From an uncultured Selenomonas sp. (GTDB lineage: Bacteria; Bacillota; Negativicutes; Selenomonadales; Selenomonadaceae), in assembly GCA_934202005.1 (NCBI GenBank), contig CAKPXP010000001.1, forward strand, positions 124,001 through 188,000: DNA of 64,000 nt, read 5' to 3'. Below the pieces are notes generated by a model, which saw only the letters and a program-made list of their open reading frames with translations, was not told the origin of the DNA and searched no databases. The number at the start of each line of letters is the position of its first letter. The stretch's first letter is position 1. The position numbers and the translations under genes were made by a program. Positions 36,158 through 46,788 of the stretch are shown in pieces.

Positions 36158-37594
36158 TTGAAGTTTTTGCGTACCAAAAGCATAGAAGCGTATCAGATGG
36201 ATGCCGCTGCCTCTCATCTGCGGCGCACGATGGGGGCGCTCGATGTGACGCTGCTCGGGATCGGCGTCATCGTCGGCACGGGCATCTTTGTCCTGACGGG
36301 CGTCGCGGCCGCGAAATACGCGGGGCCAGCGCTCATGTTTTCCTTTCTGATTGCCTCGGTGACATGCGGTTTCGTGAGCATGACGTACTCGGAGCTCGCG
36401 TCGATGGTGCCGGTGGCGGGGAGTGCCTATGCCTACGCCTATACGTCGGTGGGGGAGTTCTTTGCCTGGCTTGTCGGCTGGAATCTCGTGCTGGAGTATT
36501 CCGTGGGCGCGTCGGCGGTGGCGGGCGGCTGGTCCGCCTATGTTGTCGGCCTGCTCAAGACGGCGGGCATCGACCTACCGTCTGCGTACACCGCGGTCCC
36601 CGCGGACGGCGGCATCGTGAACCTGCCGGCCGTGCTCATCACGCTCTTTCTTTCCGCGCTGCTCATCCGAGGCGTGCACGAGAGCGTGACGGTCAACAAG
36701 GCGCTCGTCGGCGTCAAGCTGCTCGCCATCTTCCTGTTCCTCTTTCTCGCGGCGCCCACGGTGAACGCCGCGAACTGGGAGCCCTTCCTGCCGTTCGGCT
36801 GGGCGGGCGTATCGGCGGGCGCCGCCGTGATTTTCTTCGCCTACCTCGGCGTGGATTCCGTGGCGACGGCGGCGGAGGAGACGCGCAACCCCGCGCGCGA
36901 TATGCCGATCGGCATCATCGCTTCGCTCGTCGTCTGCACGCTGCTCTATGTGGGCGTTACGGCGGTCATGACGGGCAATGTGCCCTACGCGCAGCTCGAT
37001 AACGCCGAGCCTGTCGCCTATGTGCTGCGCGAGCTCGGCTATCGGTTCGGCTCGGCGCTCGTGGGAACGGGGGCCATCGCCGGACTCACGACGGTGCTGC
37101 TCGTCATGATGTACGCGCAGACGCGCGCGTTTTTCGCGATGAGCCGCGACGGCCTGATCCCGCAGGCGGTCTGCAAGATTCATCCGCGCTACGCGACGCC
37201 GCACCGCATCACGGTGATCGTGGGGCTGGGCATCGCGCTCATCTCCGGGTTTACGCCCATCCATGTCGTTGCGGAGATGTGCAGTGTGGGGACGCTCTTC
37301 GCCTTCATCGTCTCGGCTGTCGGCGTCGTTGTCATGCGCTACCGTTATCCGGATGCGCACCGGCCGTTCCGCTGTCCTGCCATCCATCTTATGAGCCTGC
37401 TCGCGGTTGCGAGCTGCAGCTACATCATGTACAACCTTTCGTCGATGACCTGGGAGCGCTTCTGGATCTGGAGCGCGCTGGGCATCCTGATTTATTTCGC
37501 GTACGGCTTCCGGCACAGCCGGGAAGGACGGCGGCAGGCAGCGGAAAACCCGTCAATCTGTTCTTTACATTCGCGAGAGCGGCATGTAAAATAA
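36158..37594 (+). CDS. APC-family cationic amino-acid permease (CAT type)
   Basis: A 478-residue transporter with about 12-13 membrane segments. The first shows GIGVIVGTGIFVLTGVAAA (substrate-binding G-rich break of APC carriers), followed by YSELASMVPVAGSAYAYAYTSVGEFFAWLVGWNLVLEY and FFAYLGVDSVATAAEETRNPARDMPIGI, typical of YfnA/CAT permeases. Substrate is likely an amino acid, but which one is not shown. TTG 36158 is used because GAGGAGGGTGTATTT precedes it. Confidence 0.9.
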   Translation: MKFLRTKSIEAYQMDAAASHLRRTMGALDVTLLGIGVIVGTGIFVLTGVAAAKYAGPALMFSFLIASVTCGFVSMTYSELASMVPVAGSAYAYAYTSVGEFFAWLVGWNLVLEYSVGASAVAGGWSAYVVGLLKTAGIDLPSAYTAVPADGGIVNLPAVLITLFLSALLIRGVHESVTVNKALVGVKLLAIFLFLFLAAPTVNAANWEPFLPFGWAGVSAGAAVIFFAYLGVDSVATAAEETRNPARDMPIGIIASLVVCTLLYVGVTAVMTGNVPYAQLDNAEPVAYVLRELGYRFGSALVGTGAIAGLTTVLLVMMYAQTRAFFAMSRDGLIPQAVCKIHPRYATPHRITVIVGLGIALISGFTPIHVVAEMCSVGTLFAFIVSAVGVVVMRYRYPDAHRPFRCPAIHLMSLLAVASCSYIMYNLSSMTWERFWIWSALGILIYFAYGFRHSREGRRQAAENPSICSLHSRERHVK

Positions 37595-37621
37595 ATGAGG
37601 TAGAGAGTATATTGTATACTC
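37564..37621 (+). promoter_or_regulatory. nifJ promoter with downstream palindrome
   Basis: TTTACA at 37564-37569, 17-base spacer, TAAAAT at 37587-37592. Just downstream is a perfect palindrome GAGTATA-TTG-TATACTC (37605-37621), a likely operator between promoter and nifJ. It does not match the Rex consensus I know. The -35 and -10 also overlap a TTACAT/ATGTAA inverted repeat. Confidence 0.6.
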
Positions 37622-37656
37622 GCTGGTAGAGTGAATCAAAAGAGGGGAGCTTTAAC

Positions 37657-40600
37657 ATGAGCAAAAAGATGAAAACCATGGACGGCAACACGGCTGCCGC
37701 CTACATCTCTTATGCGTTTACGGATGTCGCAGCGATCTATCCGATCACGCCGTCCTCGCCGATGGCGGAGCATGTGGATGAGATGGCCGCGCATGGCAAA
37801 AAGAACCTGTTCGGAGAGACGGTTCGCGTCATCGAGATGGAGTCGGAGGCTGGTGCCGCTGGCGCTGTGCATGGCTCGCTGCAGGCAGGCGCTTTGACGA
37901 CGACCTACACGGCGTCGCAGGGCTTCCTGCTGATGATTCCGAACCTCTACAAGATTTCCGGCGAGCTGCTCCCCGGTGTCTTCCATGTGTCGGCGCGTGC
38001 GCTCGCGACGTCCACGCTGAACATCTTCGGCGATCACCAGGATGTCATGGCTGCGCGCCAGGCTGGCTGCGCGATGCTCGCCGAGGCAAGCGTGCAGGAG
38101 GTCATGGATCTCTCTGCTGTCGCTCATCTCGTCGCCATCAAAGGCCGCGTGCCGTTCATCAACTTCTTCGACGGCTTCCGCACGTCTCATGAGATCCAGA
38201 AGATCGAGATGGTCGACTACGACGATCTCGGCAAGATCCTCGACTGGGATGCGGTCAAGAAGTTCCGCCGCAATGCCCTCAACCCGGATCATCCTGTCAT
38301 CCGCGGCACGGCGCAGAACCCGGATATCTATTTCCAGGAGCGCGAGGCGGTCAACCGCTATTACGATGCCCTGCCGGAGCTCGTCGAGGAAGCGATGGCG
38401 CAGATGGCGAAGATCACGGGCCGCGAGCATCATCTCTTTGACTACTACGGTGCGAAGGACGCCGACCGCGTCATTATCGCGATGGGCTCTGTCTGCCAGA
38501 CGGCGGAGGAGGTCGTTGACTATCTGAACAAGAACGGCGAGAAGGTCGGCCTCCTGAACGTGCATCTCTACCGTCCGTTCTCCGTGGAGCATTTCCTCAA
38601 GCAGCTGCCGACGACGGTCAAGAAGGTCGCCGTCCTCGACCGCACGAAGGAGCCGGGTGCCATCGGCGAGCCGCTCTACCTCGATGTCAAGGCCGCGTAC
38701 TACAGCTCCGACTGCAGCCCGGTCATCGTCGGCGGCCGCTACGGTCTCGGCGGCAAGGATACGACGCCGGATCAGATTTTCGCCGTCTATGACGAGCTCT
38801 CCAAGGATGCGCCGAAGAACGGCTTCACGCTCGGCATCGACGACGATGTGACGCATACGAGCCTCGCGCCGAGTCATACGGATGTCGACCTCACGCCGGA
38901 GGGTACGACGGCCTGCAAGTTCTGGGGCCTCGGCTCGGACGGCACGGTCGGCGCGAACAAGAGTGCCATCAAGATCATCGGCGATAAGACCGACATGTAC
39001 GCGCAGGCGTATTTCGCCTATGACTCGAAGAAGTCCGGCGGCATCACGATGAGCCATCTGCGCTTCGGCAAGCAGCCGATCACGAGCCCGTATCTCATCA
39101 ACAAGGCGGACTTCATCAGCTGCTCGCAGCAGTCGTACGTCTATCAGTATGATCTGCTCGCCGGCCTCAAGCCGCACGGCGTCTTCCTGCTCAACACGGT
39201 TTGGAGCGATGACGAGCTCACAAAGCACCTGCCGGCCGCGATGAAGCGCTTCATCGCGACGAACGAGATCGCGTTCTACACGGTCAATGCCGTGGAGATC
39301 GCCAAGGGCCTCGGCCTTGGCGGCCGCTTCAACATGGTCATGCAGTCCGCGTTCTTCAAGCTCGCGAACATCATCCCCATCGATACGGCGGTCAAGTACC
39401 TCAAGGATGCCGTCGTCACGTCCTACGGCAAGAAGGGCGAGAAGGTCGTCAACATGAACCACGGCGCCATCGACCAGGGTATCAACGCACTGCACAAGGT
39501 CGAGGTGCCTGCGTCCTGGCAGACGGCGGAGGACGCGCCGGCGGAGAAACGCGACGTACCGGCGTTCATCACGGACATTCAGGAAGTCATGAACCGCCAG
39601 GAGGGCGACAAGCTCGCCGTCTCCAAGTTCGCTGACGGCATGGAGGACGGCACGTTCCCGGTCGGCGGCTCCGCCTATGAGAAGCGCGGCACGGCCATCA
39701 ATGTGCCGGTCTGGGATGCGGAGAAGTGCATCGGCTGCAACCAGTGCTCGTTCGTCTGCCCGCATGCGGCGATCCGCCCCGTGCTCACGACGGATGAGGA
39801 GCTCGCAAAGGCGCCGGAGGGCATGCCCTCGACGAATTCCCGCGTGGCGAAGGGCATGCACCTCACGATCGCTGTCTCGACGCTCGACTGCCTCGGCTGC
39901 GGCAACTGCGCGCAGGTCTGCCCGGTCAAGGCGCTCGAGATGAAACCGCTCGACGACGTTGGTAAGGCGCGTCAGGCGTACTTCGACTACGGCATCGACA
40001 CGGAGAAGGTCGCGCCGAAGAAGAACCCCGTCAAGAAGACGACGGTCATCGGCTCGCAGTTCGAGCAGCCGCTCTTCGAGTTCTCCGGCGCTTGCGCCGG
40101 CTGCGGCGAGACGCCGTACGCGAAGCTCATCACGCAGCTCTTCGGCGACCGCATGATGGTCGCGAACGCGACGGGCTGCTCCTCCATCTGGGGCGGCAGC
40201 GCGCCGGCCATGCCGTACACGAAGAACGCCAAGGGCCAGGGCCCGGCGTGGGCGAACTCCCTGTTCGAGGACAATGCGGAGTTCGGTCTCGGCATGTTCC
40301 TTGGCACGAAGGCCTGCCGCACGCGCCTCGCGGCGGATGTCGCGGCGGCCATCGAGGCAGGCAAGGGCTCGGCGGAGCTCCAAGCTGCCATGAAGGACTG
40401 GAAGGACAATATGGACAGCGGCGAGGGTACGCGCGACCGTGCGGATCGGCTCGAGACGCTTCTCGCAGCAGAAAAGGGCGCGGACGAGCTCCTCAACAAG
40501 ATTTACGACGAGAAGGACTACTTCGTCAAGCGTTCGCAGTGGATCTTCGGCGGCGACGGCTGGGCGTACGATATCGGCTACGGCGGCGTCGACCATGTGC

Positions 40601-41181
40601 TCGCCTCCGGCGAGGATGTCAATGTCTTCGTATTCGATACGGAGGTCTACTCCAACACGGGCGGCCAGGCATCCAAGGCGACGCCGGCAGCTGCCATCGC
40701 GCAGTTCGCTGCCTCCGGCAAGCGCACGAAGAAAAAGGACCTCGGCCGCATGGCGATGACGTACGGCTATGTCTATGTCGCGCAGGTCGACATGGGCGCT
40801 GACCACAACCAGGTTCTCAAGGCGATTGCCGAGGCTGAGGCGTATCAGGGCCCGTCCCTCATCATCGCTTATTCGCCGTGCATCAACCACGGCATTCGCA
40901 AGGGCATGGGCTGCTCGCAGCTCGAGGGCAAGCTCGCTGTTGAGTGCGGCTACTGGGCGAACTTCCGCTACAACCCACAGCTCGTGGGCACGGACAAGAA
41001 TCCGTTCAGCCTCGATTCCAAGGAGCCGGACTTCTCGAAGTTCCAGGAGTTCCTCATGGGCGAGAACCGCTATATCAACCTCAAGCGCAGCTTCCCGGAG
41101 GCCGCGGAGGCACTCTTCGAGAAGACGCAGCATGACGCTGAGACGCGCTACAATACGTATAAGAAGCTCGCTGGCAAATAA
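37657..41181 (+). CDS. nifJ: Pyruvate:ferredoxin (flavodoxin) oxidoreductase
   Basis: A 1174-residue single-chain PFOR with all domains: pyrimidine-binding domain I (YPITPSSPMAEH), domain II transketolase-like (DRTKEPGAIGEPLY), the gamma domain, two [4Fe-4S] ferredoxin motifs (CIGCNQCSFVCP about 690 and CLGCGNCAQVCP about 745), and the TPP domain (CAGCGETPYAKL with the proximal cluster Cys, GGDGWAYDIGYGG, NTGGQASKATP). It oxidises pyruvate to acetyl-CoA and CO2 with electrons to ferredoxin, central to the anaerobic fermentation. GAGGGGAGCTTTAAC precedes ATG 37657. Very strong codon bias suggests high expression. Confidence 0.98.
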   Translation: MSKKMKTMDGNTAAAYISYAFTDVAAIYPITPSSPMAEHVDEMAAHGKKNLFGETVRVIEMESEAGAAGAVHGSLQAGALTTTYTASQGFLLMIPNLYKISGELLPGVFHVSARALATSTLNIFGDHQDVMAARQAGCAMLAEASVQEVMDLSAVAHLVAIKGRVPFINFFDGFRTSHEIQKIEMVDYDDLGKILDWDAVKKFRRNALNPDHPVIRGTAQNPDIYFQEREAVNRYYDALPELVEEAMAQMAKITGREHHLFDYYGAKDADRVIIAMGSVCQTAEEVVDYLNKNGEKVGLLNVHLYRPFSVEHFLKQLPTTVKKVAVLDRTKEPGAIGEPLYLDVKAAYYSSDCSPVIVGGRYGLGGKDTTPDQIFAVYDELSKDAPKNGFTLGIDDDVTHTSLAPSHTDVDLTPEGTTACKFWGLGSDGTVGANKSAIKIIGDKTDMYAQAYFAYDSKKSGGITMSHLRFGKQPITSPYLINKADFISCSQQSYVYQYDLLAGLKPHGVFLLNTVWSDDELTKHLPAAMKRFIATNEIAFYTVNAVEIAKGLGLGGRFNMVMQSAFFKLANIIPIDTAVKYLKDAVVTSYGKKGEKVVNMNHGAIDQGINALHKVEVPASWQTAEDAPAEKRDVPAFITDIQEVMNRQEGDKLAVSKFADGMEDGTFPVGGSAYEKRGTAINVPVWDAEKCIGCNQCSFVCPHAAIRPVLTTDEELAKAPEGMPSTNSRVAKGMHLTIAVSTLDCLGCGNCAQVCPVKALEMKPLDDVGKARQAYFDYGIDTEKVAPKKNPVKKTTVIGSQFEQPLFEFSGACAGCGETPYAKLITQLFGDRMMVANATGCSSIWGGSAPAMPYTKNAKGQGPAWANSLFEDNAEFGLGMFLGTKACRTRLAADVAAAIEAGKGSAELQAAMKDWKDNMDSGEGTRDRADRLETLLAAEKGADELLNKIYDEKDYFVKRSQWIFGGDGWAYDIGYGGVDHVLASGEDVNVFVFDTEVYSNTGGQASKATPAAAIAQFAASGKRTKKKDLGRMAMTYGYVYVAQVDMGADHNQVLKAIAEAEAYQGPSLIIAYSPCINHGIRKGMGCSQLEGKLAVECGYWANFRYNPQLVGTDKNPFSLDSKEPDFSKFQEFLMGENRYINLKRSFPEAAEALFEKTQHDAETRYNTYKKLAGK

Positions 41182-41205
41182 GCCGGCCGGCTGACGAACC
41201 AGGAG

Positions 41206-41242
41206 AACCGCGCTTGCCTCGAAAGGGGCAGGCGCGGTTTTT
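41206..41242 (+). terminator. nifJ terminator
   Basis: AACCGCGC (41206-41213) pairs with GCGCGGTT (41232-41239), extended by TTGCC/GGCAG, and ends in TTTTT. Confidence 0.88.
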
Positions 41243-41272
41243 CTCATGTCTGCTGCTGGACGGAGCGAAAAG

Positions 41273-41316
41273 AAAACGGCGCACCGCTTACATGACTGTA
41301 AACGGCGCGCCGTTTT
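41273..41316. terminator. second, bidirectional hairpin after nifJ
   Basis: AAAACGGCGC (41273-41282) and GCGCCGTTTT (41307-41316) are exact complements, with A/T runs on both sides. It could stop transcripts from nifJ and from trpD on the other strand. Confidence 0.7.
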
Positions 41317-41360
41317 CCTATGCGTAGATCGGACGGTATTTGTGTTCACCGCGAGAATTT

Positions 41361-41540
41361 AAGGAGCACTGATTCATTCAGCACTCCGTCTTCACGCGTC
41401 TGCACTGTCCTCCCGCCCTCGACAATCCTCAGCACAAAACGCGATGAAGCGTTTTGTCGCTACGCCTGCGGTTTGTCTCCTAGGGAGATACAGCGCATCC
41501 ACGTAAATCCGGAGCACCTTATTTAATCAGCGCTTCCCTT
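41361..41540 (-). repeat. MITE-like dispersed repeat, copy 3 (inverted)
   Basis: Read on the minus strand it is the closest match to copy 1, including GTGCTCCGGATTTACG, GGAGACAAACCG and GTGCAGACGCGTGAAGACGG. The central hairpin is CAAAACGC-gatgaa-GCGTTTTG, the same stem as copy 1 with a different loop. Its outer end (GGGAAGCGCTGATTAA) overlaps the last codons and stop of trpD. Confidence 0.88.
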
Positions 41541-42542
41541 AACGAATTCCTCGACTTTCCTGAGGCCCGCGCCATTCGCGATGAGAGAGCGGGCGACGTC
41601 GATGCCGTCAGCGATGCTTGCGGCCTTGCCGCCGAGGTAGATGGCAGCGCCGGCGTTGAGGAGGACGATGTCGCGCTTCGGCCCTTGTTCTTTGCCTGAA
41701 AGGATGGCGCGCGTGATGGCGGCGTTTTCCTCAGGCGTGCCGCCCTTGATGTCATCCTTTTTGCAACGAGTGAAGCCGAAATCCTCCGGCTGGATGATGT
41801 AGCGTTTGAACCAGCCGTCCTTGAATTCGCAGACGCTCGTGGGCGCGCTCAGCGAGATCTCATCGAGGCAGTCCTGCCCGTAGATGACCATGCCGCGCTT
41901 CACGCCGAGGCTCATGAGCACTTGGGCGAGCGGATCGAGCAGGTACTCGTCGTAGACGCCGAGCAGCATGGTCGTCGGGTGCGCCGGGGTCGTGAGCGGG
42001 CCGAGGATGTTGAAGACCGTGCGGATGCCGAGCTCCTTGCGCACGGCGCCGACGTATTTCATCGAGGCGTGATATTTCTGCGCGAAGAGGAAGCAGATGT
42101 TGATCTCCTTGAGGAGCTTCACGCACGTTTCAGGTGCGAGGCTGATGTTGATGCCGAGTGCCTCGAGGCAGTCGGCGGCGCCGGATTTCGACGAGGCGGC
42201 GCGGTTGCCGTGCTTCGCGACCTTGATGCCCGCGGCGGCGATGAGGAACGCGGCCGTCGTCGAGATGTTGATGCTGCCTGCGTGGTCGCCGCCCGTGCCG
42301 ACGATCTCGAGGACGTCCATATCGTGCTCGACCTTGAGCGCGTGGTCGCGCATGGCGGCGGCGGAGCCTGAGATCTCGTCGATGGTCTCGGCCTTCGCGC
42401 TCTTCGTCGAGAGCGCCGCGAGGTAGGCGGCGTTCTGCACCTGGCTCGTCTCGCCGTTCATGATCTCGTTCATGACGGTGTAGGCCTCGTCGTAGGTGAG
42501 ATCCTGCTTGCTGACGACTTTTTCAATGGCTTCTTTGATCAT
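41523..42542 (-). CDS. trpD: Anthranilate phosphoribosyltransferase
   Basis: A 339-residue Trp[19 protein letters not shown], the PRPP loop [74 protein letters not shown] and GGTPEENAA. It transfers phosphoribose to anthranilate in tryptophan synthesis. No other trp gene adjoins it; it has its own T-box leader. ATG 42542 follows AAGGAGCGTTTCCC. The last four residues (GSAD) and the TAA stop are encoded by the end of repeat copy 3, so the original C-terminus was probably altered by the insertion. Confidence 0.95.
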   Translation of the reverse strand: MIKEAIEKVVSKQDLTYDEAYTVMNEIMNGETSQVQNAAYLAALSTKSAKAETIDEISGSAAAMRDHALKVEHDMDVLEIVGTGGDHAGSINISTTAAFLIAAAGIKVAKHGNRAASSKSGAADCLEALGINISLAPETCVKLLKEINICFLFAQKYHASMKYVGAVRKELGIRTVFNILGPLTTPAHPTTMLLGVYDEYLLDPLAQVLMSLGVKRGMVIYGQDCLDEISLSAPTSVCEFKDGWFKRYIIQPEDFGFTRCKKDDIKGGTPEENAAITRAILSGKEQGPKRDIVLLNAGAAIYLGGKAASIADGIDVARSLIANGAGLRKVEEFVKGSAD

Positions 42543-42574
42543 GGGAAACGCTCCTTCCAGCCGGAGGCGATCGC

Positions 42575-42848
42575 AAAATAAAAGTCCCCGGCAGTCATAA
42601 GATACAACTACCAGGGACGAATGCTCGCGGTGCCACCCTGCTTCATGGAAACCCATGCGCTCATGGAGTGCTATCACACTCTCGGCAACTGACGTATGCC
42701 AACACGTCGCTCAGTACTCGGCGAGGCCTTTCCCAGCGCCCTCCGCGGCCCATCGCGCGCAGCCTGTTCCATCCGCATCCCAGCAGCGCGGACTCTCTTC
42801 GGGGCATGGCTGACGCTATCTCCGCCTCATCGGTTTGATTTGCTTATG
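42575..42848 (-). ncRNA. T-box leader controlling trpD
   Basis: On the minus strand the leader carries the T-box core AGGGTGGCACCGCG (42639-42626). A terminator with stem GTCCCTGG/CCGGGGAC (42618-42611 with 42591-42584) and a TTTTATTTT run (42583-42575) follows. Stem I begins with the typical GGCGGAGATAGCG box. A UGG (Trp) triplet at 42735-42733 lies in the strand I would assign to the specifier loop; that placement is inferred. Uncharged tRNA-Trp should relieve termination. Confidence 0.9.
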
Positions 42849-42877
42849 AGGATAGCACGGAGTTGTAAAGTTGTCAA
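42849..42877 (-). promoter_or_regulatory. trpD T-box promoter
   Basis: On the minus strand TTGACA (42877-42872), 17-base spacer, TATCCT (42854-42849), just upstream of the T-box stem I. Confidence 0.8.
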
Positions 42878-42961
42878 GGAGGGAGCGCCTTTGTTGGGAA
42901 GTTGCTCCTGAAGACGTGTGAATCCAGGATAGATTTCCTGAGAAATGAGAAAAATTTTCGA

Positions 42962-42991
42962 TTGAACGCGACGGAGGAGTTGCGTTATACT
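42962..42991 (+). promoter_or_regulatory. promoter-like sequence before repeat copy 4
   Basis: TTGAAC at 42962-42967, 18-base spacer, TATACT at 42986-42991. It points toward the phytase gene 425 bases downstream, with the repeat in between. It is the best promoter candidate I see for the phytase. Confidence 0.5.
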
Positions 42992-42994
42992 TAA

Positions 42995-43157
42995 GCAAGC
43001 GCTGATTAAATGAAGTGCTCCGGATTTACGTGGATGCGCTGTATCTCTCTAGGAGACAAACCTCAGCGTAGCCGAAGCTACGCTGAGATTTGTAGGGCGA
43101 CGAGATGACAGTGAAGATGCGCAAAGGCAGGGTGCCGAATGAATCAGTGATTTCCTA
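42995..43157 (+). repeat. MITE-like dispersed repeat, copy 4
   Basis: Matches the other copies at both ends (AAGCGCTGATTAAATGAAGT; GGGTGCCGAATGAATCAGTG). The central stem has changed completely to CTCAGCGTAGC-cgaa-GCTACGCTGAG (43062-43087), still perfectly paired. It lies upstream of the phytase gene. Confidence 0.88.
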
Positions 43158-44456
<1,299 letters not shown>

Positions 44457-44564
44457 GCGCGGGCGGAGACCCGGATCCAGGGGGGATGGCGCTGCCAGCG
44501 CGCGACGCGCGGCGGCGGATGCTGCGCCAGCCGGGGGTGACTGACGGTAGCAAGGGAAGAAAGG

Positions 44565-45041
44565 ATGGTTTTCATGGGGTGGATCAACGACATCAAGGTC
44601 TCGTTCAAGATCCTCATCCTCGCGGTCATCGCGGCGGTCGCGCTGCTCTCCGTCGGCTATACGGGGTACAGCATGCTCGACCAGGCGAATTACCGCATGA
44701 GCAAGATGTAAAACCAGAAGCTCAAGAGCATGCAGGCGGTCGATGAGATGAAGTATCTCATGCGTGACCTGCAGACGAATGAGCTGAACCTCGCGGACAG
44801 CAAGGACGCGGAGGCGCAGCAGAAGAACATCAAGAATATCGAGAGCATCAACAGCCGTTTCCACGACCTCATGGACGCCTATATGGAGAACTCGAAGGGG
44901 CTCGAGGGCGTACCGGAGCGCATCGACGCGGCGAACAAGGCATGGGGCGACCTCTACCAGACGGGCAAGCAGATGGAGTCGCTCGCCAAGGAGGGCAAGA
45001 ACGACGAGACCCGCGCGCAACGCGCATGCGGGAACTGGTGA
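44565..45041 (+). pseudogene. Truncated methyl-accepting chemotaxis protein
   Basis: The frame from ATG 44565 (after AAGGGAAGAAAGG) encodes an N-terminal membrane helix (KILILAVIAAVALLSVGYTGY) and the start of a 4-helix-bundle ligand domain. A TAA at 44709-44711 breaks the frame after MSKM, and the same frame continues with NQKLKSMQAVDEMKYLMRDLQTNE and so on to 45041. The second membrane helix, HAMP and signalling domains are missing. The gene is therefore dead by nonsense mutation and 3' deletion. It lies between the phytase and guaA. Confidence 0.85.
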
Positions 45042-45085
45042 GCGCCGTATTTTCCCGCGCGCCCCTGTCGCAGCGCGGGGAGCTG

Positions 45086-45094
45086 TGCTATAAT
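45086..45094 (+). promoter_or_regulatory. guaA extended -10 promoter
   Basis: TGC-TATAAT (extended -10, TATAAT at 45089-45094) 39 bases before the TTG start. No convincing -35 is visible; the sequence just upstream is GC-rich. No purine riboswitch is present. Confidence 0.6.
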
Positions 45095-45132
45095 CAAAAG
45101 AGGATTATGATATTTGAGGGAGGAACTTTGAA

Positions 45133-46686
45133 TTGAGCAAGCCTGCAAATGAACTCATCCTGGTCCTGGACTTTGGCGGCCAGTACAATCAGCTCATCGC
45201 GCGCCGCGTGCGCGAGGATCACGTCTACTGCGAGGTGCATCCGAATACGATGAGCCTCGATGCCATCAAGGAGATGGCGCCGAAGGGCATCATCCTCACA
45301 GGCGGCCCGAACAGCGTCTACCGCGGGGACTCCGCGACGTGCAGCCCGGAGCTCTTCCGCCTCGGCATCCCCGTGCTCGGCATCTGCTACGGCTCGCAGC
45401 TCATGGCGCATCTCCTGGGCGGCAAGGTCGAGACGGCGCCGGTCTCTGAGTACGGCAAGACCGAGGTCGAGGTCACGGCGCGCGGCTCGAAGCTCTTTCA
45501 GAATGTCTCGGCGAAGACCATCTGCTGGATGAGTCACACGGACTACATCAAGGAGGTGCCCGCAGGCTTCACCGCGACGGCCAAGACGCCTGTCTGCCCC
45601 GTCGCGGCGATGGAGAACGCCGAGGCGCGCCTCTACGCAACGCAGTTCCATCCCGAGGTCATGCACACCGCCGAGGGCAAGACCATGCTCAAGAATTTCG
45701 TTTACGATGTCTGCGGCTGCCAGGGCGACTGGAAGATGGATTCCTTCGTCAAGACGACCGTCGCCGAGCTCAAGGAAAAGATCGGCACGGGCCGCGCGCT
45801 CTGCGCGCTCTCGGGCGGCGTGGACTCCTCCGTCGCGGCCGTGCTGCTCTCGAAGGCCATCGGCAAGCAGCTCACCTGCGTCTTCGTCGACCACGGCCTC
45901 CTGCGCAAGAACGAGGGCGACGAGGTCGAGGCGGTCTTCGGCCCGGACGGCCCCTATGACGTCAACTTCATCCGCGTCAACGCCAAGGACCGCTTCTACG
46001 CGAAGCTCGCGGGCGTGACGGAGCCGGAGAAAAAGCGCAAGATCATCGGCGAGGAGTTCATCCGCGTCTTCGAGGAAGAGGCGAAGAAAATCGGCGCCGT
46101 CGACTATCTCGTGCAGGGCACGATCTACCCAGACGTCATCGAGAGCGGCCTCGGCAAGTCCGCCGTCATCAAGAGCCATCACAACGTCGGTGGCCTGCCG
46201 GACTATGTGGACTTCAAGGAAATCGTCGAGCCGCTGCGCCTGCTCTTCAAGGATGAGGTGCGCGCCGTCGGCCGCGAGCTCGGCATCCCCGACTACCTCG
46301 TGAACCGCCAGCCGTTCCCGGGGCCGGGACTCGGCATCCGCATCATCGGCGAGGTCACGGAGGAAAAGGTCAAGATTGTCCAGGAGGCGGACGCCATCTA
46401 CCGCGAGGAGGTCGCGAAGGCCGGTGCGGACAAAGGGCTCGGCCAGTATTTCGCCGCGCTCACGAACATGCGCTCCGTCGGCGTCATGGGCGATGGCCGC
46501 ACCTACGATTACGCCATCGCGCTGCGCGCCGTCGAGACGAGCGACTTCATGACAGCGGAGAGCGCGCAGCTCCCCTGGGAGGTGCTCTCCACGGTCACGC
46601 GCCGCATCGTCAACGAGGTCAAGGGTGTCAACCGCGTGCTCTACGACTGCACGGGCAAGCCGCCGGCGACGATCGAGTTTGAATGA
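45133..46686 (+). CDS. guaA: GMP synthase (glutamine-hydrolysing)
   Basis: A 517-residue GuaA. The N-terminal glutamine amidotransferase has [29 protein letters not shown] (nucleophile Cys) and TQFHPEV (His/Glu). The ATP-pyrophosphatase has the P-loop [14 protein letters not shown]. The C-terminal dimerisation domain has [17 protein letters not shown]. It converts XMP to GMP. TTG 45133 is used because GAGGGAGGAACTTTGAA precedes it. A terminator follows. Confidence 0.97.
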   Translation: MSKPANELILVLDFGGQYNQLIARRVREDHVYCEVHPNTMSLDAIKEMAPKGIILTGGPNSVYRGDSATCSPELFRLGIPVLGICYGSQLMAHLLGGKVETAPVSEYGKTEVEVTARGSKLFQNVSAKTICWMSHTDYIKEVPAGFTATAKTPVCPVAAMENAEARLYATQFHPEVMHTAEGKTMLKNFVYDVCGCQGDWKMDSFVKTTVAELKEKIGTGRALCALSGGVDSSVAAVLLSKAIGKQLTCVFVDHGLLRKNEGDEVEAVFGPDGPYDVNFIRVNAKDRFYAKLAGVTEPEKKRKIIGEEFIRVFEEEAKKIGAVDYLVQGTIYPDVIESGLGKSAVIKSHHNVGGLPDYVDFKEIVEPLRLLFKDEVRAVGRELGIPDYLVNRQPFPGPGLGIRIIGEVTEEKVKIVQEADAIYREEVAKAGADKGLGQYFAALTNMRSVGVMGDGRTYDYAIALRAVETSDFMTAESAQLPWEVLSTVTRRIVNEVKGVNRVLYDCTGKPPATIEFE

Positions 46687-46697
46687 TGATATGCTGG

Positions 46698-46729
46698 CAC
46701 CCCGCAGGTACAGACCTGCGGGGTGTTTT
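46698..46729 (+). terminator. guaA terminator
   Basis: CACCCCGCAGGT (46698-46709), ACAG loop, ACCTGCGGGGTG (46714-46725), TTTT. Confidence 0.9.
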
Positions 46730-46788
46730 CCTTTCTTTCAGCGGGGGCTATGTGCGAGGAGTTTATATCTTGGGGTGTCATCGCAGGA

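Noticed and set aside
37636..41349. A 1237-codon open frame antisense to nifJ (also long antisense frames opposite groEL, 14.5-16.7 kb, aspS and ribD)
   Set aside because: They arise from the GC-rich codon bias of the true genes, which avoid TTA/CTA/TCA codons. Their translations are Arg/Asp/Leu-rich low-complexity with no motif or ribosome binding site.
44730..45041. A separate 103-residue gene after the phytase
   Set aside because: It is the in-frame continuation of the broken chemoreceptor after TAA 44709, without its own ribosome binding site.
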